A stretch of 64,000 nt of DNA from Telluria antibiotica (GCF_011682055.1 NZ_JAAQOM010000001.1:124001-188000), one strand, 5' to 3'. Counted from the first letter of the stretch, positions 24,613 to 35,023 are shown. Numbers and translations are program-made. Notes: generated from the sequence alone by a model not told the origin.

Positions 24613-27339
24613 ATGAACCACCCCCGCAGCACGCAGCCCCGCCCCACGTCCCGCCGCTTCGTCATGTCGTCGATCGCCCTCGCGGTCCTCGCGCTCGCCC
24701 AGCAGGCCCAGGCCCAGCAGGCCGACGCGCCGATCCAGCGCGTGGAAGTCACGGGCTCCAGCATCAAGCGCCTCGCCGCCGAGGAAGCCCTGCCCGTCAC
24801 GACGATCAAGGCCGAAGAACTGGTCAAGCAAGGCATGACGACGCTGGCCGACGTGATGATGGCGCTGCCGCAATCGGCATCGCTGCAGCCGTCGAACGCG
24901 GGGTCCGGCACGAACATCAACCTGCGCGGCCTGGGCGTGAACCGCACCCTCGTGCTGCTGAACGGCCGCCGCCTCGCCAACGAGGCCATCGCCGACGGCT
25001 ACGCGAACCTCGACACGATCCCGTTCAGCGCCCTGCAGCGCGTGGAAATCCTGCGCGACGGCGCGTCGTCGATCTACGGCTCGGACGCCATCGGCGGCGT
25101 CGTCAACTTCATCACGAAGCGCGAGGTCACGGGCGGCAACTTCACCGTGCAGGTCGTGGAGCCGCAGCGCCACGGCGGCGGCGACGAGAAGCGCCTGCAG
25201 GCCACGTTCGGCAAGGGCAGCCTGGAGCGGGACGGCTGGAACGTCTACGGCACCGTCGACTTCCACCAGCGCAGCCGCCTGCTGCTGTCGGACCGCGCCG
25301 GCTTCGTCCCGGACGCGGCTGCGCTGGCGGCGATCGGCCTGCCGCCGAGCGCCGCCAGCGGCGGCTATGCGACGCCCGCCAACTTCACGAGCTCCGCCAA
25401 CAAGAACGCGGCGAACCCGTACTACGCGAGCGGCTGCCTGGCCCCGTACTCGATCCAGGGCGCGAAGAGCACCTGCGTGCTGGACAACGACACGTACGGC
25501 ACGGCGCTGTACCCGAACAAGCAGCTGTCGATGTACGCGAAGGCGACGAAGAAGATCGACGCCGACAACACCGTCACCCTCGAATACACGCGCGGCGACG
25601 AATCGATCTTCGCGTCCAAGAACCCGACGCAGGCCCTCGCCGTCGGCAACGCGAAACCGATCCTGCCGGCGACGAGCAAGTGGTATCCGGGCAAGAGCGG
25701 CGGCGTACCGGCCGTTGCCGGCATCACGAACCAGCCGCTGACCGTCTCCTGGGCCGTCGCCGACTTCGGCCCGGCCGTCACCCGCGACAACCAGATCAAC
25801 CAGCGCCTGCTGCTGTCGGCCGACGGCCATCTCGGCAACTGGGACTACAAGGCCGGCATGAGCTACGGCCTGTCGCTGCGCAAGGGCTACTACAAGTCCG
25901 GCTATTTCTCGGGCATCGGCTTGATCAACGGCCTCGCGAACGGCATGTTGAATCCGTTCGGCCTGCAGGACCAGGCGGGCCGCGACTACCTCGAATCGAT
26001 CGCCGCCGATGGCATGCAGAACCGCAGCTCGAAGAGCGCCTACTACGGCGTCGACGCCACGATCAGCCGCTCGCTGATGGCGCTGGCCGGCGGCGACCTC
26101 GCATTCGCGCTGGGCGCCGACCTGCACCGCGACACCAACGAAGACACCAAGCTCGCGCAAGCCGCCGACATCACGTACGCGAAGAGCGTGCCCGCCCACG
26201 GCGAAAGCGCGCGCAACGTGGCCGGCATCTACACGGAGATCGACGCCCCCGTCACCAAGACGCTGGACCTGAACGCCGCCCTGCGCGTCGACAAGTACAG
26301 CGACGTGGGCTCGACCGTCACGCCGAAGGTCAGCTTCCGCTGGCAGCCGACGAAGACGATCCTGTTCCGCGGCTCCGCCAACACGGGCTTCCGCGCGCCC
26401 ACGCTGTTCGACCGCTACGGCTACCGCACGACGGTCGCCAACACGACGACGGCCGGCCGCTGGGACGACCCGGTGCTGTGCCCGGGCCCCACGCCAGCGA
26501 TTCCCGGCACCGGCACGGCCGTCGCCGGCTTCAACGCGGCCGACGTCTGCAACGCGAAGCTGAACAAGCTGACGGGCTCGAACAACACCCTGCAACCGGA
26601 GCGCTCGAAGGGCGGCACGTTGGGCGTCGTGTTCGAACCGGCACGCACCTTCACGGCGTCGCTCGACTACTGGCAGGTCAACATGAAGGACATGCTGGCC
26701 AACCTGCCGGAGAACGTCTACTTCACGAACTACGCCGACTACAAGAACCTGTTCGTGCGTAACCCGGACAACTCGCTCGCGTACATCAACAACACGACGA
26801 TGAACCTGGGCGGCCAGATCGCGGCCGGCGTCGACGTGTCGGCCAACTGGGACATCGCGCGCACCCGCTACGGCCAGTTCGCCGCCGCCATCGACGGCAC
26901 CTACCTGACCCGATTCGACAACCAGCTCGTGCCGGGCGGCCCGTGGATGTCGAACGTCGGCCAGTTCGGCTGGGCCAGCAACGGCACGACGTCCAGCTTC
27001 CCGATCATCACGTTCCGCTGGAAGCACAACCTGCGCCTGACGTGGCAGAGCGGCGATTACTCGGCCCAGCTGACGAACAACTTCAACAGCACCTACCGCG
27101 ACGCCAACACGGCCGTCACGTCGCAGTACTACCGCGACATCCCGTCTTACTCGACGTGGAACCTGACCGGTTCCGTGCGCGTGCAGAACCAGCTGCGCGT
27201 CACGCTCGGCGTCACGAACCTGTTCGACAAGGCCCCGCCGATCACCAACAACACGATCTACAGCAACGGCTACCTGAGCAGCGTCGCGAATCCGATCGGC
27301 CGCACGATGAACGTGCGCATCAGCTACGACTTCGACTGA
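24613..27339 (+). CDS. TonB-dependent receptor, probable pectic-oligosaccharide importer
   Basis: 908 residues, with GGAGACAG before ATG 24613. The signal peptide ends near QAQAQ. The plug (about 40-170) carries QRVEVTGSSIKRL, TNINLRGLGVNRTLVLLNGRR and LQRVEILRDGASSIYGSDAIGGVVNFITKRE; the rest is a barrel with a C-terminal Phe (ISYDFD). It heads the run receptor, CE12 esterase, GH28-CE8 fusion and GH28, with short gaps or overlaps, so it probably takes up the oligogalacturonides or rhamnogalacturonan fragments these enzymes make. The GntR operator in its promoter supports this. The ligand is inferred from context. Confidence 0.92.
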   Translation: MNHPRSTQPRPTSRRFVMSSIALAVLALAQQAQAQQADAPIQRVEVTGSSIKRLAAEEALPVTTIKAEELVKQGMTTLADVMMALPQSASLQPSNAGSGTNINLRGLGVNRTLVLLNGRRLANEAIADGYANLDTIPFSALQRVEILRDGASSIYGSDAIGGVVNFITKREVTGGNFTVQVVEPQRHGGGDEKRLQATFGKGSLERDGWNVYGTVDFHQRSRLLLSDRAGFVPDAAALAAIGLPPSAASGGYATPANFTSSANKNAANPYYASGCLAPYSIQGAKSTCVLDNDTYGTALYPNKQLSMYAKATKKIDADNTVTLEYTRGDESIFASKNPTQALAVGNAKPILPATSKWYPGKSGGVPAVAGITNQPLTVSWAVADFGPAVTRDNQINQRLLLSADGHLGNWDYKAGMSYGLSLRKGYYKSGYFSGIGLINGLANGMLNPFGLQDQAGRDYLESIAADGMQNRSSKSAYYGVDATISRSLMALAGGDLAFALGADLHRDTNEDTKLAQAADITYAKSVPAHGESARNVAGIYTEIDAPVTKTLDLNAALRVDKYSDVGSTVTPKVSFRWQPTKTILFRGSANTGFRAPTLFDRYGYRTTVANTTTAGRWDDPVLCPGPTPAIPGTGTAVAGFNAADVCNAKLNKLTGSNNTLQPERSKGGTLGVVFEPARTFTASLDYWQVNMKDMLANLPENVYFTNYADYKNLFVRNPDNSLAYINNTTMNLGGQIAAGVDVSANWDIARTRYGQFAAAIDGTYLTRFDNQLVPGGPWMSNVGQFGWASNGTTSSFPIITFRWKHNLRLTWQSGDYSAQLTNNFNSTYRDANTAVTSQYYRDIPSYSTWNLTGSVRVQNQLRVTLGVTNLFDKAPPITNNTIYSNGYLSSVANPIGRTMNVRISYDFD

Positions 27340-27364
27340 ACGCGCCCACACCGAAAGGACCACG

Positions 27365-28150
27365 ATGCCATTCCAAAGTACCACGCTGGCCGCACTGGCC
27401 GCGCTCGTCCTGGCCGGCCACGCCGGCGCGGCCGACGCGCCCATCCGCGTCATCCTCGTCGGCGATTCGACGATGGCCACCAAGAGCGGCTACGGCGACG
27501 CCCTGTGCGCGCGCTTCACGCGGGACGTCACCTGCGTGAACCTCGCGCGGGGCGGCCGCAGCTCGGGCAGCTTCCGCGCCGAGGGCCGCTGGGACGAGGT
27601 CGAGCGCATGCTGAAGGACGGCGCCGGCTTCAAGGCCACGTACGTCCTCGTGCAGTTCGGCCACAACGACCAACCGGGCAAGCCGGGCCGCTCGACGGAC
27701 CTCGTCACCCAGTTCCCCGCCAACATGACGCGCTATGCGCAGGAGACGCGGACGTTGGGCGGCGTGCCCGTGCTCGTCACGCCGCTCACGCGGCGCACGT
27801 TCAAGGGCGCCTATCTCGCGGACGACCTGGGGCCATGGGCCGCGGCAACGCGCCGCGTCGCCGCGCAGGAACACGCCGCGCTGCTGGACCTGAACCGCGA
27901 CAGTGCCGCCGCCGTCCAGGCGATGGGCCAGGACGAGGCGGATACGCTGGCCGTCGTGCCCCGTCCGCCGGGGTACGGCCAGCCCGCGGATCCGAACAAG
28001 GTCGAACCCGCGGGCGCCGCCAAGTCGGCGTTCGACCGCACGCACCTGGGCGCCAAGGGTGCGGACTTCTTCGCGCACATGGTCGAACGGGAGCTCGTGG
28101 CGGCGCGCCCCGAAACGGCTGCCTATTTCAAGGACGGGGGCAAGCCTTGA
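27365..28150 (+). CDS. Rhamnogalacturonan acetylesterase (CE12, SGNH hydrolase)
   Basis: 261 residues, preceded by GAAAGGACC. It has a signal peptide to about AGAAD and all SGNH blocks: VGDSTMA (S35), the Gly block ARGGRSSGSF, QFGHND (N101) and FDRTHLG (D224, H227). This is the CE12 pattern of rhamnogalacturonan acetylesterases, which strip acetyl groups so that depolymerases can act. Its TGA is overlapped by the TTG start of the next gene, an unusual start that makes coupling likely. Confidence 0.9.
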   Translation: MPFQSTTLAALAALVLAGHAGAADAPIRVILVGDSTMATKSGYGDALCARFTRDVTCVNLARGGRSSGSFRAEGRWDEVERMLKDGAGFKATYVLVQFGHNDQPGKPGRSTDLVTQFPANMTRYAQETRTLGGVPVLVTPLTRRTFKGAYLADDLGPWAAATRRVAAQEHAALLDLNRDSAAAVQAMGQDEADTLAVVPRPPGYGQPADPNKVEPAGAAKSAFDRTHLGAKGADFFAHMVERELVAARPETAAYFKDGGKP

Positions 28151-30771
28151 CACGCACCGCCCTGCTCGCGTGCGCGCTCGCGGCTGCGCACGCGCATGCG
28201 CAGGACGGGCGCGCCGTGCGCGAGCCCGTCCTGCCGCCCGCCTGCGCCGTCCTGACCGGCGCCGCGTCGACGTCCGGACGCGACGACGCCGCGCGCATCC
28301 AGGCCGCCATCGACAAATGCGCGCCCGGCCACGCCGTCGTGCTCGCGGCCAGCAACGACGGCCGCAACTTCGTGTCCGGCCCGTTACGGCTGCGCGACGG
28401 CGTCACCCTGCTCGTCGATAGGGGGGCCACGCTGTACGCCAGCACGGACCCGCGCCTGTTCGACCGGGGCGCGGGCACCTGCGGCACGAACGATGCGTCG
28501 GGCCGCGGCTGCCGCCCGTTCATCACGCTCGACGGCGTGCGCGGCGCCGGCATCATGGGCGGCGGCACGATCGACGGCCAGGGCGGACAGGCGATTCTCG
28601 GCAAGACGGAGACGTGGTGGCAGATCGCGCGCCGCGCGCAAAAGGAGAAGACCCGGCAGAACGTGCCGCGCCTGATCCAGGCCGACAACGCGCGCGACGT
28701 GACGCTGTACCGCATCCGCCTCGTGAACTCCCCGAACTTCCACGTCACGCTGAACGGCGTCGACGGCTTCACGGCGTGGGGCGTCACCATCGACACCCCG
28801 CACGACGCGCGCAATACCGACGGCATCGATCCGATCTCGTCGCGCAACGTCACCATCGCGCACAGCGTCATCGGCACGGGTGACGACAACGTCGCCATCA
28901 AGGCGGGCGGCGCGGGGCCGACGGAAAACGTCTCCATCGTGCACAACCTCTTTTACAGCGGCCACGGCATGTCGATCGGCAGCGAGACGAACGGCGGCGT
29001 GCACGACGTGCTCGTCGACGACCTGACGATGGACGGTACGACGGCTGGCCTGCGCATCAAGAGCAACGACATGCGCGGCGGCCGTGTGGACGGCATCGTC
29101 TATCGCGACGTATGCCTGCGCGACATCCGTTCCCCCATCGAGGTCACCACGCATTACGAACAGCCGGCGCAGCCCGGCAACCTCGTCCCCGACTATGCGG
29201 GGATCCGTATGGAGCGCGTGCGCAGCACGACGCCGGGCCGGATCCTGCTGCAGGGCTATGACGACGCGCATCCGCTCGCGCTGGCGTTGCAGGACGTGGC
29301 CATCGCTCCGGCATCCGACGTGAAGCAGGAGCATGCGCGCGTGGCGGGCGCCTTCGACGTGCGCGACGCCCGCGCCGACTGTGCGGCGCGCTTCCTGCCG
29401 TTCCCGGAGCGGACCGCCCGCGATCCTCGCCCGCAACTGACCGCCGCGCAGGCCCGCGCCTACGATTACCGCGAGGTGCTGAAGTACGTCGGCCCCGTCG
29501 GCAACGAAAGGATCGAACCTTGGGACCCGCTGGCCGACCCGCTCGCGTCGAAGGCACCGCTGCACGCCGACTACACGGTCGACGCGCACGCACCGCCTGA
29601 CGGCGCGTCCCGTTTCGCGACCGTGCAGGAGGCCGTCGACCAGGCCGTGGCGGCCGGCGGCACGCGGCGCGTCGTCATCCGCATCGCGCCCGGCACGTAT
29701 GAGGAACTCGTGTACCTGCCGCCCGGTGCCCCGCCGATCACGCTGGACGGCGCGGGCGACGCCCCGGGCGCCGTGCGCATCCGCGCGGCGCTGGATGCCT
29801 CGACGGCGGGCGCGGCGTACCGCTCGCGCTACGCCGCGCAGTTCGAGCACGCGCCCGCGTCCGTGCGCGCGATGTACAACGCACTGAAAGACCTGCCCGC
29901 GCTGCAGACGACGGGCTCCGCCACCGTGTGGGTACGCGCGGACGGCTTCCAGGCCCGCAACCTGACGATCGAGAACGCGTACAACCGCGCCGCCACCGCG
30001 CCACGCGCGGAGTGCAGCGGCGACAACTGCCCCGACACGACGGGCGGCAGCCGCGTGCACCACCAGGCCGTCGCGCTGCGCGTGGACGGCGCGGACAAGG
30101 CGCAGTTCGAGCGCGTGCGCCTCCTCGGCCTGCAGGACACGCTGTTCCTCCACTCGACCGACGGCAGCGCGACGGGGCGCAGCTTCTTCCATGACACGCA
30201 CGTCGAGGGCGACGTCGACTTCATCTTCGGCGACACGATCGCCGTCTTCAAGGAGTGCGATATCCATGCGATCGGCGGCCGCTCCGCCTCGTACGTGGCC
30301 GCGCCGGACACGAACCGCCATGCGAAATATGGCTTCGTGTTCGACGGCTGCCGGTTCACGAGCGACCTGCCTGCCACCGCCGGCACCCGCTACTATTTCG
30401 CGCGCCAGTGGTTCCACAACGAACGCTGCACGCCGTACGGCTTCGTTCCCGTCGACGGCTACGCCTGCAAGCTGGGCGACGTGGACGTGTACGAGGCGCC
30501 GCGCGGCACGATCCGCAAGCGCACTCTGGAAGCGGTCGGCAAGGTCGTGATCCTCCGTTCGCGCATCGGCCCGTATTTTGACAAGACGGCGCCGTGGTCC
30601 GAATGGAACCGCAACGGCACCCTGGCGCACCGCCCGGCGCAGTTCAGCTCCGACGACTATTGGGACAATCTTGCGGACACCCCGTTCGATCCCGCCACGG
30701 CGCTGGGCGACGGCCGGCGCCCCGTTCCGGCCGACATCTACCTCGGCGAATACGAGAACATCCAGGAATAA
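28147..30771 (+). CDS. GH28 polygalacturonase - CE8 pectin methylesterase fusion
   Basis: 874 residues from TTG 28147, which overlaps the preceding stop (TTGA) and follows a G-rich stretch. It has a signal peptide ending near HAHAQ. Residues about 30-400 form a GH28 parallel beta-helix with all hallmark motifs: NTDG (223-226), GDD (245-247), GHG (272-274) and RIK (303-305). Residues about 470-870 are a CE8 pectin methylesterase: QAVALR (640-645), QDTL (D664), DFIFG (D691) and the Arg in FARQW (R753). One secreted chain could thus de-esterify and then cut homogalacturonan. The domains are fused in frame without a stop, with a linker around 415-470. No frameshift is visible. Confidence 0.9.
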   Translation: MTRTALLACALAAAHAHAQDGRAVREPVLPPACAVLTGAASTSGRDDAARIQAAIDKCAPGHAVVLAASNDGRNFVSGPLRLRDGVTLLVDRGATLYASTDPRLFDRGAGTCGTNDASGRGCRPFITLDGVRGAGIMGGGTIDGQGGQAILGKTETWWQIARRAQKEKTRQNVPRLIQADNARDVTLYRIRLVNSPNFHVTLNGVDGFTAWGVTIDTPHDARNTDGIDPISSRNVTIAHSVIGTGDDNVAIKAGGAGPTENVSIVHNLFYSGHGMSIGSETNGGVHDVLVDDLTMDGTTAGLRIKSNDMRGGRVDGIVYRDVCLRDIRSPIEVTTHYEQPAQPGNLVPDYAGIRMERVRSTTPGRILLQGYDDAHPLALALQDVAIAPASDVKQEHARVAGAFDVRDARADCAARFLPFPERTARDPRPQLTAAQARAYDYREVLKYVGPVGNERIEPWDPLADPLASKAPLHADYTVDAHAPPDGASRFATVQEAVDQAVAAGGTRRVVIRIAPGTYEELVYLPPGAPPITLDGAGDAPGAVRIRAALDASTAGAAYRSRYAAQFEHAPASVRAMYNALKDLPALQTTGSATVWVRADGFQARNLTIENAYNRAATAPRAECSGDNCPDTTGGSRVHHQAVALRVDGADKAQFERVRLLGLQDTLFLHSTDGSATGRSFFHDTHVEGDVDFIFGDTIAVFKECDIHAIGGRSASYVAAPDTNRHAKYGFVFDGCRFTSDLPATAGTRYYFARQWFHNERCTPYGFVPVDGYACKLGDVDVYEAPRGTIRKRTLEAVGKVVILRSRIGPYFDKTAPWSEWNRNGTLAHRPAQFSSDDYWDNLADTPFDPATALGDGRRPVPADIYLGEYENIQE

Positions 30772-30781
30772 CGGAGACACC

Positions 30782-32647
30782 ATGAAGCAGCAATTCCAAG
30801 CACGCCGCGTGTTCCTGAAAACGGCCGCCGTCACCGGCCTCGCGCTGTCCGGGCCCGCGCATGCACTGGCGGCCGCGCGCAAGGCGGCGGCCGCGGGCGA
30901 CCCGTGGCGCCAGGCCGATGCCATCGCCAAGCGGCTCGCCAACCCCGTGAAATTCCGCAAGGCGGAGTACGTCGTCACGGACTTCGGCGCGGCACCGTGC
31001 CAGCTCGCGCCCGTGCAGGCGTGGATATCGTTCGAGGACCAGGCAACGTTGCAGACCCCGGCGCCCGGCGCGCAGGACTGCCATGCCGCGTTCAAGGCCG
31101 CCATCGAACGCTGCCATGCGGAGGGCGGCGGCCGCGTCGTGATCCCGCGCGGCGACTGGTTCTGCGCCGGCCCGATCGTGCTGCTGTCGAACGTGAACGT
31201 GCACCTGGCCGCCGGCGCCCACGTCTACTTCAGCAACGACCCGGCCGATTATGCGAAATACGGCGACGTCGATTGCGGTCCGAACGGCAAGCTGGTCGTG
31301 TCGCGCTGGCAGAGCAACGACTGCCTGAACTTCTCGTCGATGATCTATGCGCGCGACCAGCACAATATCGCGCTCACCGGCGACGACTGGACGGCGATCC
31401 TCGACGGCCAGGGCGGCGTCCCGTTCCCCGGCCGCGCCGACTGCTGGTGGACGTGGAAGGGCAAGAACGCGACGATCAACTCGGTCGCGCAGGACAAGTC
31501 GCCGAACTACGTGCCCGGCAAGCTGGCGCAGAACCAGGTCAACGAACTGAATCCGGCGTCGCTGGCCGACGTCGCGCCTGGCCTGCCGGATGAAATGCGG
31601 CTGCTGATCCAGGGCGCGGGCGACAAATGGCGCGCGGACGACGCCTACCTGCCCGCGCTGTCGGAAGCGGGCGTACCGCTCGCGCGGCGCGTGTTCGGGC
31701 TCGGGCACTACCTGCGCCCGCCGATGATCCAGCTGATCGGCTGCACCGACGTCCTGCTCGAAGGCTACCAGGTGACGCACACGCCGTTCTGGCAGCACCA
31801 TCCCGTCGCGTGCCGCAACCTCGCGATCCGCAACGTGCACGCGAACAGCCTCGGGCCGAACAGCGACGGCTTCGATCCGGAAAGCTGCGACACGGTGCTC
31901 GTGGAGGGCTGCCAGTTCAACACGGGCGACGACTGCATCGCCATCAAGGCCGGCAAGAACCGCGACATCCAATACGGCGCGGCGCGCAACATCGTCATCC
32001 AGAAGTGCACGATGCAGAGCGGCCACGGCGCCGTCACCCTCGGCAGCGAGATGGCGGGCGGCATCGAGAACGTGTACGCGCGCGACCTCGTGTTCGAGAA
32101 CATGAACTGGGCGACGAATCCGCTGAACACGGCGATCCGCCTGAAGACGAACATGAACCGCGGCGGTTTTCTCCGCAACTTCCACGTCCATAACGTGAGC
32201 ATCCCGAACGGCGTGCAGACGAGTCCCTCGTTCTACGCGCCGCTGCCCGGTTCACCGATCGAGCCGAAGACCGTCGCCGCGGCGGCCGGCGCCGTCGTGA
32301 CGTTCGATTGCGACTACACGCCGCGCGCGGACAACGTGCGCGTGCGCCCGCCGGAGGTGCGCAACGTGCACATTTCGAAGGTCACGGTCGGCAACGTCAG
32401 GACGAAGGCCGGCGCCACGGCGTCGTGCTACCAGGCGTTCGTCATCCTGGGCCCCGTCGCCTCGGACTACAACGGCCCGGCACCCGCACCGGCCGTGCTG
32501 CCCGTCCGCGACGTCACGATCACGGACTGCGACTTCGGCGCGCCCGCCAACGCGGCGCATCCGTGGTACACGTATCACGTGCGGGGCCTGAAACTGTCCA
32601 ACGTCGTCATCGGCGGCAAGCGCTACGACACGACGCTGTCCGCCTGA
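30782..32647 (+). CDS. GH28 family glycoside hydrolase, Tat-exported
   Basis: 621 residues, with GGAGAC before ATG 30782. The N-terminus MKQQFQARRVFLKTAAVTGLALSG is a twin-arginine signal (RRVFLK, R8-R9), so export is probably by Tat after folding. GH28 motifs are NSDG (360-363), TGDDC (381-385), GHG (414-416) and RLK (453-455). Long insertions before the catalytic core (about 70-300) resemble exo-acting polygalacturonases or rhamnogalacturonan hydrolases rather than short endo-enzymes. It begins 10 bases after the fusion gene and probably ends the operon. Confidence 0.88.
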   Translation: MKQQFQARRVFLKTAAVTGLALSGPAHALAAARKAAAAGDPWRQADAIAKRLANPVKFRKAEYVVTDFGAAPCQLAPVQAWISFEDQATLQTPAPGAQDCHAAFKAAIERCHAEGGGRVVIPRGDWFCAGPIVLLSNVNVHLAAGAHVYFSNDPADYAKYGDVDCGPNGKLVVSRWQSNDCLNFSSMIYARDQHNIALTGDDWTAILDGQGGVPFPGRADCWWTWKGKNATINSVAQDKSPNYVPGKLAQNQVNELNPASLADVAPGLPDEMRLLIQGAGDKWRADDAYLPALSEAGVPLARRVFGLGHYLRPPMIQLIGCTDVLLEGYQVTHTPFWQHHPVACRNLAIRNVHANSLGPNSDGFDPESCDTVLVEGCQFNTGDDCIAIKAGKNRDIQYGAARNIVIQKCTMQSGHGAVTLGSEMAGGIENVYARDLVFENMNWATNPLNTAIRLKTNMNRGGFLRNFHVHNVSIPNGVQTSPSFYAPLPGSPIEPKTVAAAAGAVVTFDCDYTPRADNVRVRPPEVRNVHISKVTVGNVRTKAGATASCYQAFVILGPVASDYNGPAPAPAVLPVRDVTITDCDFGAPANAAHPWYTYHVRGLKLSNVVIGGKRYDTTLSA

Positions 32648-32708
32648 AGACCGGCGCCCGCGCGGCGCATGCTCTACAATGCCGTCACCAAAAATCTCGA
32701 TGGGATGG

Positions 32709-33719
32709 ATGATGGCGACACCGGCGTTCAACTACGGCTCCGACGTCTCGGGCCTGGTCTGGGGCTTCCTGCTGGAGGACGGCGCGGCGACGCCGCTCGA
32801 CGCGCAGGACGCTGCCCACTGGTTGCGCGCGCCGGCCGCCGGGCAGTTCGTCTGGCTCCACTTCAACCTGTCGAACGCGGCCAGCGAGCGGTGGCTGCGC
32901 GCCCACGCCGGCCTGCCCGACGAATTCTACGAGACCCTGCACCAGGGGTCGCGCTCCACGCGCATCGAGGTGGCGGACGATGCCCTGATCGCGGTCGTCA
33001 ACGACGTGCTGCATAATTTTTCCGTCGACACGGCCGAGATCTCCACGTTGTGGGTGCACGTGACGCCGCGCGGCGTCATCACCGCGCGCCGCAAGCCGCT
33101 GGAATCCATCGAGCGCCTGCGCCAGGACGTACTGCAAGGCGCGCCGCTGCGATCGAGCGTCGAACTGCTCGTGCACCTGCTGCGCGACCAGGCCGACGTC
33201 CTCGTCAACATCGTGCGCGACGCCGTGGCGCGCGTCGACGCGACCGAAGACCAGCTCCTGGCGGGCCGCCTCACGCGCCGGCGCGAGGACCTGGGCGCGC
33301 TGCGGCGCGTGCTCGTGCGCTTGCAGCGGCTGCTGGCACCGGAGCCGGCCGCCCTCTTCCGCCTGCTACAGCGGCCACCCGCCTGGGTCGCGCCGGACGA
33401 CCGCCAGGAACTGCGCCAGTCGACCGAGGAATTCACCGTCGTGCTGTCCGACCTGGCCGCGCTGCAGGAACGCATCAAGCTGCTGCAGGAAGAGATCGCG
33501 GCGCAGGTCAACGAGGACAACAACCGCAGCCTGTTCCTGCTGACGATCGTGACGGTGATGGCGCTGCCCATCAACCTGATCGCGGGCCTCCTGGGCATGA
33601 ACGTGGGCGGCGTGCCGCTGTCGCAGCATCCGCACGGATTCTGGGTCGTGCTGCTCTTCACCGCGCTCGTCACGGGCGCCCTCGCGTGGCTGCTGCTGCG
33701 GCTGCAGCGGCCCCGGTAG
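32709..33719 (+). CDS. CorA/ZntB family metal transporter
   Basis: 336 residues; ATG 32709 or the adjacent ATG 32712, after GGGATGG. A cytoplasmic alpha/beta domain and long helix precede two C-terminal membrane segments (LLTIVTVMALPINLIAGLLGM and FWVVLLFTALVTGALAWLLL) joined by the signature GMNVGGVP. The VWGFLLEDG/WLHFNLSN start is like ZntB, which moves zinc with protons; other members carry magnesium. There is no link to the neighbouring pectin or galactose genes. Substrate is assigned by family only. Confidence 0.87.
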   Translation: MMATPAFNYGSDVSGLVWGFLLEDGAATPLDAQDAAHWLRAPAAGQFVWLHFNLSNAASERWLRAHAGLPDEFYETLHQGSRSTRIEVADDALIAVVNDVLHNFSVDTAEISTLWVHVTPRGVITARRKPLESIERLRQDVLQGAPLRSSVELLVHLLRDQADVLVNIVRDAVARVDATEDQLLAGRLTRRREDLGALRRVLVRLQRLLAPEPAALFRLLQRPPAWVAPDDRQELRQSTEEFTVVLSDLAALQERIKLLQEEIAAQVNEDNNRSLFLLTIVTVMALPINLIAGLLGMNVGGVPLSQHPHGFWVVLLFTALVTGALAWLLLRLQRPR

Positions 33720-33963
33720 CCCGTAACACGGGCGTACCATATGAAAACAAGATATTTTCGGCCGCATTGGGCATAACTCGTTTCCCGCCGTCACGCTAAG
33801 CTTCTTGCCTCAGGAAAAGCCCGCACGCCAGTGCAGCCGTGCGCGCCGCCGGCGACGGTAGAATGGCCGCAAACACCGGCACGAGCCTCTGCTTCGCCCG
33901 GTCCGCGCGCCGCTCCGCCTGCGGCTTTTCGAGCATCCTATTTCCGAATCGCAGAAGAAGACC

Positions 33964-35022
33964 ATGTTCAATCCATCCGACCATCCGCACCGCCGTTACA
34001 ACCCCCTCATGGGCGACTGGGTTCTCGTGTCCCCGCACCGCGCCAAGCGGCCGTGGCAGGGGCAGCAGGAAGCCGTCGACCGCTCGGCCAGGCCGTCGCA
34101 CGACCCGACCTGCTACCTGTGCCCGGGCAATACCCGCGTCAACGGCGAAAAGAACCCCGACTACACGGGCACCTATGTGTTCGAGAACGACTTCGCCGCG
34201 CTCATGCCCGACACGCCGGAAGCGGCGCCGGGCGCCGATCCGCTGTTCCAGACGATGAGCGCGCGCGGCACGAGCCGCGTGATCTGCTTCTCGCCGGACC
34301 ACGCCAAGTCGCTGCCGCAGCTGTCGGTACCGGCCATCGAAGGCGTCATCGACACGTGGTGCGCGCAGGCCGCGGAACTCGGCGCCAAGTACCGCTGGGT
34401 CCAGGTCTTCGAGAACAAGGGCGCCGTGATGGGCTGCTCGAACCCGCACCCGCACGGCCAGATCTGGGCCACGAGCTATGTGCCGAACCTGCCCGCCGCG
34501 GAAGACCGCCAGCAGAAGGCGTATCACGCCGAGCAGGGCCGCCGCCTGCTGCTGGACGTCGCCGAGCGCGAGATCGCCGCGCAGGAACGTGTCGTCGTGC
34601 AGACGGAACACTGGGTCGCCATCGTCCCGTACTGGGCCGCCTGGCCGTTCGAGACGCTCGTGCTGCCCCGCTTCGCCGTGCGCCGCCTGGAAGAGCTGCA
34701 GCCCGCCCAGCGCGCCGACCTGGCCGTCCTGCTGAAGCGCCTGACCACGCGCTACGACAACCTGTTCCAGACGTCGTTCCCGTATTCGATGGGCTGGCAC
34801 GGTGCGCCGTACGGCGTGTCGGACGCGGACGCCGAAGGCTGGCAGCTGCACGCCCACTTCTACCCGCCGCTGCTCCGTTCCGCCTCGGTGCGCAAGTTCA
34901 TGGTCGGCTTCGAGATGCTGGCGGAAGCCCAGCGCGACCTGACCCCGGAACAGGCGGCCGACCGCCTGCGTGCGCAATCCGAAGTGCACTACCTTGAATC
35001 CGACACATCTGCCAATACCTGA
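33964..35022 (+). CDS. galT: Galactose-1-phosphate uridylyltransferase
   Basis: 352 residues. It exchanges UMP between UDP-glucose and galactose-1-phosphate in the Leloir pathway. The start [33 protein letters not shown] and the active-site [10 protein letters not shown] (nucleophilic His) are textbook GalT. Zn-site-like Cys occur in TCYLCPG. ATG 33964 follows GAAGAAGACC. The galactokinase ATG lies one base beyond the TGA, so the two form an operon. Together they process galactose freed from galactan or arabinogalactan. Confidence 0.96.
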   Translation: MFNPSDHPHRRYNPLMGDWVLVSPHRAKRPWQGQQEAVDRSARPSHDPTCYLCPGNTRVNGEKNPDYTGTYVFENDFAALMPDTPEAAPGADPLFQTMSARGTSRVICFSPDHAKSLPQLSVPAIEGVIDTWCAQAAELGAKYRWVQVFENKGAVMGCSNPHPHGQIWATSYVPNLPAAEDRQQKAYHAEQGRRLLLDVAEREIAAQERVVVQTEHWVAIVPYWAAWPFETLVLPRFAVRRLEELQPAQRADLAVLLKRLTTRYDNLFQTSFPYSMGWHGAPYGVSDADAEGWQLHAHFYPPLLRSASVRKFMVGFEMLAEAQRDLTPEQAADRLRAQSEVHYLESDTSANT

Positions 35023-35023
35023 C

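Noticed and set aside
24586..27483. 965-residue minus-strand frame opposite the pectin TonB receptor
   Set aside because: Same artefact: low-complexity Arg/Val-rich translation, no motifs, opposite a gene with full receptor signatures.
33719..33733. Hairpin GCCCGT-AAC-ACGGGC after the CorA-like gene
   Set aside because: Six-base stem without a following T-run; too weak to call a terminator.
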